DNA of 64,000 bases from JAHJDR01 sp964526915 (GTDB lineage: Bacteria > UBA10199 > JADGCS01), in contig CAZGMS010000072.1 in assembly GCA_964526915.1 (NCBI GenBank), positions 1 to 64,000 of the forward strand, in the 5' to 3' direction. Positions 25,539-33,565 of the stretch are shown one piece after another. Below the pieces are notes generated by a model. That model had not been told where the DNA came from, did not search any database, and saw only the letters and a list, made by a program, of their open reading frames with translations. The position numbers and the translations under genes are program-made. Within the stretch, counting starts at the first letter, position 1. Each line of letters opens with the position of its first letter.

Positions 25539-26429
25539 CTAAATTGACCCTTTTGCTGAGCACAAAGCATCGCTATCATAACTGTCAATAACTCGTTTGA
25601 CAAGATTGACCTGCTTGGCTCGCTTTTTTGCCTCAGCCACAGTCGTTTCCCAACCATGCGTTTTGGCAACTGAGCCTCCTGTTTTAAGATATATAGGGGA
25701 ACCCACCCGTATCATTTCTGGCACTTCATAATGGCGAATAAAACCACCGGACGACGCGGGATTTTCTGTATGAATATCGATCGGGATGCTGATGGCTTGC
25801 CTTATAGCGGCAAGCATTTGCAGTTGAATGTCCCTGACCGGGTTGATCGAATTTGCTCCTACATTTTCCAGAAGTTTGGCGGAACAAGGATTGCCATGAC
25901 CGCAATGGGCAGATATTTTGAATTTACAATCAGAAGGAAGCTCACCTTGCTTGCGCATTTCATCTAACACCCACAAAAGTCCTTCATCATAAATCAAAAA
26001 ACCTCTACACCCCAATTTGCCAGCACGTTTAACATCCTCGATGGCACGAACGATTTGTTCCTGCCCACGGAGCCGGAGCCCCATTTTTTGACCTTCCTCC
26101 GTGTGAACTGATGCGCTCGTATCGTAAGTTGCCCGCGGACCGATGGCCAGCACGAGTTCCACCTGCCATTGTTTTGCCAACGCCACCATTTCATTTATTT
26201 CATCATCAGTCAGAATCATGATGCCCTTTGTTTGCGTAACGCGGTGGATAACGGCACCAAAGGTATCCAATTCTTCAAGCAAAGCCTTCATTGAGCCGGG
26301 TCCCTGTATACCAGGCACCTCAAACCTGTACTGCGCGCCATCCGCGAATCGCTTTGCAGACGATGGCAGATCATACGCATCTCCTGATGGTAATCCTATT
26401 TTATTAAGAAACAACCTGGTCTCTTTCAT
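25539..26429 (-). CDS. U32-peptidase-like TIM-barrel protein, function unknown
   Basis: 296 residues. GAQYRFEVPGIQGPGSM, VIHRVTQTKGIMILTDDEI and LAIGPRATYDTSASV resemble a family that databases label 'U32 family peptidase' (from memory), although it is too short for collagenase-type U32 enzymes. Regularly spaced beta-alpha units ending in GFLIYDEG, KISAHCGHGNPCSAKLLE, NPVRDIQLQM and PIDIHTENPASSGGF suggest a TIM barrel with Glu/His/Asp/Cys at strand ends, compatible with a metal-dependent lyase, isomerase or epimerase. C-terminal KTGGSVAKTHGW is distinctive. It lies between the fumarase-like alpha gene and the AKR gene. I cannot assign a reaction. Confidence 0.6.
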   Translation of the reverse strand: MKETRLFLNKIGLPSGDAYDLPSSAKRFADGAQYRFEVPGIQGPGSMKALLEELDTFGAVIHRVTQTKGIMILTDDEINEMVALAKQWQVELVLAIGPRATYDTSASVHTEEGQKMGLRLRGQEQIVRAIEDVKRAGKLGCRGFLIYDEGLLWVLDEMRKQGELPSDCKFKISAHCGHGNPCSAKLLENVGANSINPVRDIQLQMLAAIRQAISIPIDIHTENPASSGGFIRHYEVPEMIRVGSPIYLKTGGSVAKTHGWETTVAEAKKRAKQVNLVKRVIDSYDSDALCSAKGSI

Positions 26430-26469
26430 TTTTTCATCCCCCTAATGGTTCATCCATCTGTTTTCTTGT

Positions 26470-27339
26470 CTACCCCAGAACAATACTATTTTTTCTTGGA
26501 TCGTAGCAACATCCCATCCGCAGGCTGACAATGCGCACACCGCTTGCCCTTTGTGGCCCAATTTCTACAAATGAATTTAATGCCGTAATGCTACCCCCAA
26601 TCCCCAGCGGCCCACAAAAAGTATTGTTCAGTGTTGCCGTAATCAATGCTTCAATCTCGTTTTCGTTTCCAAAAGTCTTGTTTGCCATAGCATCGAGCAT
26701 GAGGCAAGTCGCTTCATAATGTGTTCTTCCTATCCCAACAGCAGGAACGCAGGGTGTACATCCAAGCAAACCTACCATTTCTACTGCCCAACCGGCAATT
26801 TCCGTGCTGATTCGAGAAGAATCGTGGTGGTGAAATACTCTATAGGTGCGGGATCGTATTTCCGGCCCCCCTCCAAGCATCATCACAGTCAAACGAAGCT
26901 GACTGCCTTTGATTGTTTTCATTCTAATCGGGGCAGATGTCAACATTCCCGAATCTTCGTAAAGCCCCTTTGTTTGTACGAGCCTTTCCATATCATTGCC
27001 ACACACAGCCATCGGACGGCCTGGTAAAGCTCGCAAACCTGCTACAATACCATTATCGACAATTTCTAAAAGTTTTCCAACATTGCCTTCAATGTCAGCC
27101 TCATCACCTACCTCAAGCAAAACATGGGGCACCCCTGTATCGTTGCATAAAGGTAATTTGTTTTTTTCTGCGACGATCGCATTTTCTAATATCATCTCAA
27201 GAATCCACTTCGCTTTCTGCTCTGTTTCCCTCGCAATGGCATTCTCATAGGCCAGACGCTGATCATGACGAAAACTTGTGCTCGCTTTTATCAATGCCTC
27301 GGCAGACGCTTCTAGAATTTCAGATAGTTTTATTGCCAC
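26470..27339 (-). CDS. Class I fumarase / tartrate dehydratase alpha-subunit-like protein
   Basis: 289 residues, the size of the free alpha subunit of two-subunit Fe-S hydro-lyases (FumA/TtdA type). The first cluster Cys is C65 in PLCNDTG; further candidates are C194/C197 in LLGCTPCVPAVGIGRT and C277 in RMGCCYD. The family motif that normally reads KGGGSEN is replaced by LGGGPEIRSRTYR (155-167), so the substrate is probably not plain fumarate. The pair adds or removes water on a hydroxy-dicarboxylate. The second GTG (27339) with AAGG six bases upstream was chosen. The beta partner is encoded immediately upstream. Confidence 0.82.
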   Translation of the reverse strand: MAIKLSEILEASAEALIKASTSFRHDQRLAYENAIARETEQKAKWILEMILENAIVAEKNKLPLCNDTGVPHVLLEVGDEADIEGNVGKLLEIVDNGIVAGLRALPGRPMAVCGNDMERLVQTKGLYEDSGMLTSAPIRMKTIKGSQLRLTVMMLGGGPEIRSRTYRVFHHHDSSRISTEIAGWAVEMVGLLGCTPCVPAVGIGRTHYEATCLMLDAMANKTFGNENEIEALITATLNNTFCGPLGIGGSITALNSFVEIGPQRASGVRIVSLRMGCCYDPRKNSIVLG

Positions 27340-27360
27340 GCACACCCTTTTTAGTTCTGT

Positions 27361-27891
27361 TCATTTGACATGAAAAATTGATTCCCCGTTGGCCGCGGCT
27401 ATGATGCCGGGCAAGCCACGAATCGTTAATTCATGCAACGCTTCCATGCCCTCTTCTTCAAACGCTATCACCCTTTTAGAAATCAATCGACTCTGAAAAA
27501 GAGCTGATGTCGGCGGCACAACAATAAAAATGGCCCCATGTCTGGATATATCTTTGACTGTTTGCTTTTTAAGAACACCTTTTCCGATATGCAACCGAAC
27601 ACCCGCTTCAGACAGAATACCCATCGTTCCTTCGATTTCTTCTTTATTGCTTGAGGTTGGGCCAAAACCGGCTGGGCTAAAAGCGGCATGCATAAAAGCC
27701 GCACCTTCCATGGTAATCGGTAGTTCCGTTATCGTGCCATCTTTTATCATTTTAGCAATCTTCGGCAATATGGCATCTCTGGCGGTATAAACCACACCGT
27801 GTATTTCCACACGACTACCGACTAGCACATTCGACAAATCAGTCCTCACAGGTGTTTCAATTTTAAGAAGCAAATTAACACATCCTCTCAT
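27361..27891 (-). CDS. Class I fumarase / tartrate dehydratase beta-subunit-like protein
   Basis: 176 residues. Matches the free beta subunit: VGSRVEIHGVVYTARDAILPKI (near 24-45) holds the TARDA motif, GFGPTSSNKEEIEG sits where canonical enzymes have GPTTSxRMD, and VRLHIGKG follows. The altered GPTS segment parallels the divergence in the alpha subunit. Expected to form the hydro-lyase with the next gene (15-22 bp downstream). An ATG at 27891 is given as start, but a TTG at 27873 (MLLKIETPVRTDL) with AGAGGA eight bases upstream may be the true one. Confidence 0.8.
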   Translation of the reverse strand: MRGCVNLLLKIETPVRTDLSNVLVGSRVEIHGVVYTARDAILPKIAKMIKDGTITELPITMEGAAFMHAAFSPAGFGPTSSNKEEIEGTMGILSEAGVRLHIGKGVLKKQTVKDISRHGAIFIVVPPTSALFQSRLISKRVIAFEEEGMEALHELTIRGLPGIIAAANGESIFHVK

Positions 27892-27933
27892 GGCATATTA
27901 GGCATCTTGAAAATACAGATTAAAGCACGGCTA

Positions 27934-29076
27934 TTATTTTAAGATGAGTTTTAAGTAGGTTGCTTCATTTTCAATAACTCCGTATGCTTTTGCCCGACTG
28001 ATGATTTTTTTCGCCCAGTGTTTGTGTGGGTTTATTTCATTCATTTTATTGGCCTTCACACTTTTAACCACACCTCCTGGTGTTTCTAATATTTGTAGGG
28101 CATCCTCAAATTCTTCCCTGATCACCGTCTGCATGGCATTGACATATTTGGCGTGCGAGGGGTGAATGATTGTTTTACCGACAAATCCATTGGCCTTATC
28201 AAGAATAACTTCCCTCATCAAGCCATCAACCGCTTCATTTAAGATCGGACTTCTGGTCAACAAAGAACGATGAATATCATCGGCCAATAAATTATCAAGA
28301 TTATCCCCTTTGTGCACCAAAAAATACTCCCACACTGGTCCAGACACCGTGTAGTTATCTTCCTCTCTGCTGAAAAAATTCAACACATCAGACAAACAAT
28401 CTTTGACTGTCAAGATATCATAAATGGAGTAGTTGATCCCTCGCCTCACTCCAAACATCGATGAAATATCAGTTCCTCCAATCCTGATATTCAGAACAAG
28501 TTTTTTAAAAGGCTCCATCATTGTTCTGATCTGACTCAACTCATCAGTTCTCAATTCCTTATACGCTATTGTTTTTCCCTCAAGAATGGGCATGCCATAC
28601 AAAGAAACTTTTAATTTACTATTCAGAGATTCAAGACAATTGAAGTACTCTTGACAATTATGACTACAGAACTTGGGGAACGCAAATCCAGACAAAACGT
28701 TAGATTGTTCGCTCGTTAACTTCTCAACAAACCCCTTGAATTGCTCTGGATGACGCACGCGCAGAAAGATTAATGGTATTTCATCGTGTGTGATCGCCCC
28801 TAAAGCCAAGGCTTCTGCAATTTTGTTCAATTGACTTAACACACTGTTCTCGGCCACTGGCAAGATCATTTCATCAACAGCATCTTCAAAGTCCATGACA
28901 ATCGATGTTGCCTCAAGCACATCCTTTTTTAATAATTTATCAACAATATTTTGCGTGCCCGGCATATAGAGTGTGGCGCCTAGACAATACTGCAACAAAT
29001 CTTTATCAGTGAATTTGTTAAATTCTATTGGTTCCAAAAAAAATTGGGTGTTTGGATGATATCTGTGGTGCTTCAT
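27934..29076 (-). CDS. HpcH/HpaI (CitE-like) aldolase/lyase family protein
   Basis: 380 residues. YHPNTQFFLEPIEF, LQYCLGATLYMPGTQN and TSIVMDFEDAVDE define a CitE-like TIM barrel; the DFEDA motif supplies acidic metal/substrate ligands and VGKTIIHPSHAKYVNAM matches the usual C-terminal segment of citrate lyase beta proteins. This branch resembles, from memory, the C-C bond lyase genes found in tellurium-resistance (Ter) operons rather than citrate fermentation. It is first in the metabolic island, 88 bp downstream of the WbpL-like gene's upstream end, and would make or break a C-C bond next to a carboxylate. Substrate unknown. Confidence 0.82.
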   Translation of the reverse strand: MKHHRYHPNTQFFLEPIEFNKFTDKDLLQYCLGATLYMPGTQNIVDKLLKKDVLEATSIVMDFEDAVDEMILPVAENSVLSQLNKIAEALALGAITHDEIPLIFLRVRHPEQFKGFVEKLTSEQSNVLSGFAFPKFCSHNCQEYFNCLESLNSKLKVSLYGMPILEGKTIAYKELRTDELSQIRTMMEPFKKLVLNIRIGGTDISSMFGVRRGINYSIYDILTVKDCLSDVLNFFSREEDNYTVSGPVWEYFLVHKGDNLDNLLADDIHRSLLTRSPILNEAVDGLMREVILDKANGFVGKTIIHPSHAKYVNAMQTVIREEFEDALQILETPGGVVKSVKANKMNEINPHKHWAKKIISRAKAYGVIENEATYLKLILK

Positions 29077-29164
29077 TTTTTTATTCCCGTAAAGACCTTG
29101 CCAAGACGATAGATTTCGCTTGCCACGCCATATTATTAATTTTCAAAACGATGTTCACACAAAA

Positions 29165-30241
29165 TCACAATACAGTGCCATATTTCATGGCTCGATACCT
29201 CACACAATAAAAATATAGCGAATAACTGATAAGGATAATGGTGAAAATAATAATGACTATACTGTTACTAAGTGTTTTAATATAATAAAAAGCCAGTGCG
29301 GCCAATATGATAGTCTGCAAATAATAAAAAAGTGTTATCGACTTCACCTCCCAACCCATCATGTGAAGCAACTGATACGGATGCATCCTGTGCGCCTGAT
29401 ATATTTTATGCCCCTGACACAGCCGCCAAATGACGGTAAACAATGTTTCCATTATAAAATTAGCAAATAAAATGGGCGTGATCAAAAAAGGTGTGTGTGA
29501 TTGATCATAGTTAGCCGCCAAGATGGCAATGGCACCAAAAGAAAATCCCAAAAAAGTACTGCCCACATCGCCCATAAATATGGTGCCTTTGGGAAAATTG
29601 AATATCAAAAAACCTAAAGCAGCGGCCGCCAACATATAACTCACATGAAACACAAAACCACTACCCATCATGAACGTAATCAGTGTAAAACCCAGCCCCA
29701 CCAGCACAGCCGTACCTGCAGCCAAACCATTGATCCCATCCATAAAGTTAAAGGCGTTTGTGATGCCCACAATCCATAAAATGGTCAGCGGATAACCCCA
29801 TATTCCCAACTCTACATTTCCGAAATAAGGAATGGTGAGCTTTTTGATTGTGAGGCCAAAGGCCATCAGTATGATCACGCCAACAAACTGACTGAGGAAC
29901 TTATAGGCAAAGGCCTTATTAGTGATGTCATCATACAAACTGACAACAGCAATCATGAGAGATGATAAAAACAAACCCCAGTATGGCTTGGCGCCCACAA
30001 AATTATCATTCTGCAAAACATAGTAGAGCAAAATGCCTATGCAATACGATACGACAATGGCAATTCCTCCACTACGAGGTATAGCACCCGTGTGAGAACT
30101 TCTTGCACACGCTGTATCCATGATCCTGACATATTTACGGCAAAGATATGTAAAGCATGCTGACAAAAATACCAGCATGATAAAAAAAGCGGTATTCGAA
30201 ACATAAAACATGCTATGATTTTTCAAAAGTTCTGTCAGCAT
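29165..30241 (-). CDS. WbpL/WecA-type polyprenyl-phosphate sugar-1-phosphate transferase
   Basis: 358 residues with about ten or eleven transmembrane helices. Polytopic priming enzyme motifs: SLYDDITNKAF with the Asp pair, NAFNFMDGINGLAAG, and FMGDVGSTFLG; the C-terminal HRMHPYQLLHMMGW resembles the His motif that reads sugar identity. It transfers GlcNAc-1-P or a 6-deoxy-HexNAc-1-P from UDP to undecaprenyl phosphate. Immediate coupling (7-bp overlap) to a WbpV-like reductase gene favours a QuiNAc- or FucNAc-type first sugar, as with P. aeruginosa WbpV/WbpL. It gives the locus a second, unrelated priming enzyme besides the PglC-like one. Confidence 0.9.
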   Translation of the reverse strand: MLTELLKNHSMFYVSNTAFFIMLVFLSACFTYLCRKYVRIMDTACARSSHTGAIPRSGGIAIVVSYCIGILLYYVLQNDNFVGAKPYWGLFLSSLMIAVVSLYDDITNKAFAYKFLSQFVGVIILMAFGLTIKKLTIPYFGNVELGIWGYPLTILWIVGITNAFNFMDGINGLAAGTAVLVGLGFTLITFMMGSGFVFHVSYMLAAAALGFLIFNFPKGTIFMGDVGSTFLGFSFGAIAILAANYDQSHTPFLITPILFANFIMETLFTVIWRLCQGHKIYQAHRMHPYQLLHMMGWEVKSITLFYYLQTIILAALAFYYIKTLSNSIVIIIFTIILISYSLYFYCVRYRAMKYGTVL

Positions 30242-31194
30242 ATCGCCTTATTGTTATACCATGTCACTGTTTCTTTTAGTGCGTCGTTCATAGAGCATGG
30301 TGGTTTCCATCCCAACAATCGAGTGGACTTTGATCGGTCAATTTCGAGCGAACAACACAATCGTTGATAAAGCCCTTTTTTCCCAAGCAAAAAAGCTCCT
30401 CGCCTCACAATCGCCTTATCTATGTTGAAAATACGCGCAGGTCTGCCCATATTATGAGCAATCATCTTAATCAAGTCGGGAACAGTCACAGATTCCGCAT
30501 CAGAAGCCAGAAATACATTCCCACCTGCTTTTGCATTTGTCAGGCAATGCACTATCAAATCGCATAGATTTCCCACACTAATCATGTGGCGCACATTCTG
30601 AAAACGCCCCAGAGGAAGCGGAACACCCTTTTGAGCAAGCCACAACAGCCTGAGAAAATTACCCTTCACACCAGGGCCATAAACCAAAGGTGTACGGATG
30701 ATCACAACCCCCATTTTCGTTTCGGCCTGAATGCGCAATAGTGCCTGCTCTGCTTTGAACTTGGACTTGGCATAGGCACCTTCTGGCTTAGGATCATCTT
30801 CTTCTGTAAATGGCTTTTCAAAGGTTTCTTCACCATTTACTTTTATTGTGCTTAAAAAAACAAACTTTTTTACCCCATGTCCTGCCGCCGCCTGCGCAAA
30901 TTTTTCTGTAACGACTGCATTAACCAAGTCATATTCATCTTTATTGTCAGTTTTTTCAATTTCATGAACTTTGGCCGCTAAATGAACAATCACTTCACAG
31001 TCTTTTAAATACCGATCCCAGTCATCAACGGCCTGGGCATCGGACACTTGGATATAATCCACCACATCGGACAAAGTCGTTTGCCTTTTCGGAAGCCTTC
31101 CCATCCCTCTCACCAAAAATCCATTATCAACCAGATGGCGAGCCAAATGTTGTCCCACAAAACCAGAAATACCTGTCACCAATACCTTTTTCAT
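30235..31194 (-). CDS. NAD-dependent epimerase/4-ketoreductase, WbpV-like
   Basis: 319 residues, extended SDR. TGISGFVGQH (7-16) binds NAD(P), HLAAKVHEIE resembles the WbpV/WbjF group, FLSTIKVNGE carries the catalytic Ser/Thr and YAKSKFKAE the YxxxK dyad. Likely reduces UDP-4-keto-6-deoxy-HexNAc to UDP-QuiNAc (or its C4 epimer) for the adjacent priming transferase, using the product of the 4,6-dehydratase at 8.8 kb. The start ATG overlaps the upstream glycosyltransferase stop as ATGA; the 45-residue in-frame extension upstream is low-complexity and inside that gene, so it was rejected. Confidence 0.88.
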   Translation of the reverse strand: MKKVLVTGISGFVGQHLARHLVDNGFLVRGMGRLPKRQTTLSDVVDYIQVSDAQAVDDWDRYLKDCEVIVHLAAKVHEIEKTDNKDEYDLVNAVVTEKFAQAAAGHGVKKFVFLSTIKVNGEETFEKPFTEEDDPKPEGAYAKSKFKAEQALLRIQAETKMGVVIIRTPLVYGPGVKGNFLRLLWLAQKGVPLPLGRFQNVRHMISVGNLCDLIVHCLTNAKAGGNVFLASDAESVTVPDLIKMIAHNMGRPARIFNIDKAIVRRGAFLLGKKGLYQRLCCSLEIDRSKSTRLLGWKPPCSMNDALKETVTWYNNKAIC

Positions 31195-32444
31195 TGCTCT
31201 ACTACTGCCTGAATTCCTTTTTGACCCAGAACCAGCGGTTCCAACACAGCGACCATTTTTTTTGCCTGTTCTTCTCGTGTGTGTGTCTTGGCCGCCATCA
31301 GACTTTGTTTTGCATATTGAAGTCGCCATTCGTTATTTTCAAATAAACGCACTACAGCGCAACTCAGAGCAACAGCATCTTCAGGCAAAACACAAACACC
31401 AACTTTTTCTGAATCTATAATATGACTGAGCTCTCCCTTTGGCCCTGCAAATAAAATAGGCAACCCCATACCCATGGCTTCAAAAACCTTCGAAGGGATT
31501 ACTGTTTCAAAAACAGGAGTGTTTTTTAGGCTCACCAACGCCACATCACATAAGCTCCAGAATCTTGGCATTTCAGATTTGGGTTGGGCCGCAAGAAACG
31601 TCACATTGGTCAGTCCCATCTGTGCTGTTTTTTCCTGCAGTCCTTTCTTTGTAGCACCATCTCCAACGAACAAAAAATGAATAGACGGTTTATCTTCCAT
31701 CTTTTTGGCTGTCTCTAAAATTGTTTCCAAAGCATGTGCCAAACCATGTGTACCCAGATAACCTACAATAAATTTTTGGTTTAGTGAATATTGTTTGAGA
31801 AGTTCTTTATCTTTTCCTCTGGGAGAATAGCGACTCAAATCCACACCATTGATCACCACTGAAATCTTGTTTTCGGGAATTCTCCTTTTAACCAAATCGT
31901 CTTTAAAGGCATTTGTCAACGCCACCACAGCCGCCGCTTTGTGATACAAAAACAACTCAACTTTTTCGATCATCCGTAAAACAAGTCCTTGTTTCATAGC
32001 ACCCACCGCGGCGATAGAAGCAGGCCACAAATCACCTAACTCAAAGACAAAAGGCACTCTTTTGCAGAATGCCGCCGCCCACCCACCCACTGCTGCAAAA
32101 AACTGTGGGGATGTAGCAATGATCAAATCTGGTTTTTTTTGAAATAAAGCCACCCCAAAAGCCATAAACATATACGATATAAAATCCAGAGTTCTTAAAA
32201 GAAAACCTTCGTTTGCAGAAATATATGTTTTCACCCGAATGACTCTAATACCTGACATCATTTCTGTCTGATACCATTTGTTTTTATAACCAGCATATAC
32301 TTTTCCCTGCGGAAAATTGGGGGCACACGAAATAACAGTCACTTGGTGACCCCAACGCACCCAATAGCAGGCCCGCTCAAAAACACGCGAGGCAGAAGCG
32401 TTGACTTCAGGAGGAAAATTGTCTGAAAAGAAAAGAATGTTCAT
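31191..32444 (-). CDS. GT4 family glycosyltransferase, WbuB-like
   Basis: 417 residues. NILFFSDNFPPEVNASASRVFE is the typical start of WbuB/WbjE enzymes; ELGDLWPASI, VVINGVDLSRYSP, GYLGTHGLAHALE and PSKVFEAMGMGLPILFA (EX7E) complete the GT-B picture. WbuB-type enzymes often add the second residue (for example L-FucNAc) onto the primed HexNAc lipid, and the gene sits directly upstream of the WbpV- and WbpL-like genes. Both ends overlap neighbours by four bases (ATGA). The TTG three codons upstream was rejected. Confidence 0.9.
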   Translation of the reverse strand: MNILFFSDNFPPEVNASASRVFERACYWVRWGHQVTVISCAPNFPQGKVYAGYKNKWYQTEMMSGIRVIRVKTYISANEGFLLRTLDFISYMFMAFGVALFQKKPDLIIATSPQFFAAVGGWAAAFCKRVPFVFELGDLWPASIAAVGAMKQGLVLRMIEKVELFLYHKAAAVVALTNAFKDDLVKRRIPENKISVVINGVDLSRYSPRGKDKELLKQYSLNQKFIVGYLGTHGLAHALETILETAKKMEDKPSIHFLFVGDGATKKGLQEKTAQMGLTNVTFLAAQPKSEMPRFWSLCDVALVSLKNTPVFETVIPSKVFEAMGMGLPILFAGPKGELSHIIDSEKVGVCVLPEDAVALSCAVVRLFENNEWRLQYAKQSLMAAKTHTREEQAKKMVAVLEPLVLGQKGIQAVVEQ

Positions 32445-33565
32445 ACGCCACAAGGCACGCTCACAAAGAGGTGTTTTAGCACATCAACAATGCGTTCTCC
32501 AGACTTGCCATCCCACAAATCAGGAATACGGCCTTTTTTCCACTGCCCAGCGAGTATCTGATCAACGGCATGGATAATACGAGTGGGATCACTCCCCACA
32601 ATCTCATTGGTCCCCACAGTCACCGTCACAGGGCGCTCAGTATTCCCTCTCATGGTGATACAGGGAATCCCCAAAACGGTAGTTTCTTCCTGAACACCAC
32701 CCGAATCAGTCAATACAAATTTGGCGGCCGCGGTGAGCCTGATCATCTCATGATACGATACAGGCTCCAACTGGTGAATATTTTTCAATTGCTCCCATTG
32801 CGGAGCCAAACCAAATTGGTCAATCATCTTGATCGTTCTGGGATGAACAGGAAAAACAATTTTTATCCGATTCTGAATGTGAGCAAAAGCCTTTAGCAAG
32901 CCTTTTAGTACCATGGCATGATCAACATTAGATGGTCTGTGAAGTGTCATGAGGCAATACTGGCCTTTTTGAATATGGAGTCGTTCCAAAATATCAGATG
33001 TTTGGGCCTGAGGAAAATTTCTGAGCAAGGTGTCAATCATGACATTGCCCACAAAATATATTTTGTGAGAAGGAACTCCTTCACGTAGCAAATTGTCTTG
33101 AGCTTCCTGTTCCGTTACAAAAAAATAATCACTAATGGCATCAGTCACCTTGCGATTGATTTCCTCAGGCATTTCATCATCGTAACTCCTGAGCCCCGCT
33201 TCGACATGAGCCACTGGAACAGAGAGCTTCTTGGCTGTAATTGCACAGGCCATCGTGGAATTAACATCGCCAACAACAAGCACCAAAGCAGGCTTCTGTT
33301 TGAGAAGCATCTCTTCAAAACGAACCATGATGTTTGCTGTCTGTACAGCGTGCGTGCCGGAGCCCACTTCCAGATGAACATCCGGCTGGGGCAGACCCAA
33401 CTCCTCAAAGAATCGCCCAGACATTCTCTGATCATAGTGCTGGCCGGTGTGAACCAACAGTGGAGTCATGCCTGTGACGCAAGCTTTCATGGAGGTCACA
33501 AGAGAAGCCACTTTCATAAAATTGGGGCGCGCCCCACAAACGATCGCAATTTTTTTTGTTATCAC
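32441..33565 (-). CDS. wecB: UDP-N-acetylglucosamine 2-epimerase (non-hydrolysing)
   Basis: 374 residues, standard length. VCGARPNFMKVASL (9-22), HTGQHYDQRMSGRFFEEL, HVEAGLRSYDDEMPEEINR and TDSGGVQEET are the WecB/MnaA hallmarks. It interconverts UDP-GlcNAc and UDP-ManNAc in the cytoplasm. No UDP-ManNAc dehydrogenase (WecC) is in the window, so ManNAc itself or a different derivative (for example via the two-domain dehydrogenase) would be the end product. Start is GTG, overlapping the upstream stop as GTGA. Confidence 0.94.
   Translation of the reverse strand: MITKKIAIVCGARPNFMKVASLVTSMKACVTGMTPLLVHTGQHYDQRMSGRFFEELGLPQPDVHLEVGSGTHAVQTANIMVRFEEMLLKQKPALVLVVGDVNSTMACAITAKKLSVPVAHVEAGLRSYDDEMPEEINRKVTDAISDYFFVTEQEAQDNLLREGVPSHKIYFVGNVMIDTLLRNFPQAQTSDILERLHIQKGQYCLMTLHRPSNVDHAMVLKGLLKAFAHIQNRIKIVFPVHPRTIKMIDQFGLAPQWEQLKNIHQLEPVSYHEMIRLTAAAKFVLTDSGGVQEETTVLGIPCITMRGNTERPVTVTVGTNEIVGSDPTRIIHAVDQILAGQWKKGRIPDLWDGKSGERIVDVLKHLFVSVPCGV

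Noticed and set aside
25539..29076. Either TIM-barrel protein of the island as a PEP mutase
   Set aside because: Neither the CitE-like nor the U32-like protein shows the PepM signature (EDK followed by NS) or the early GxSxS segment, so PepM activity cannot be claimed.
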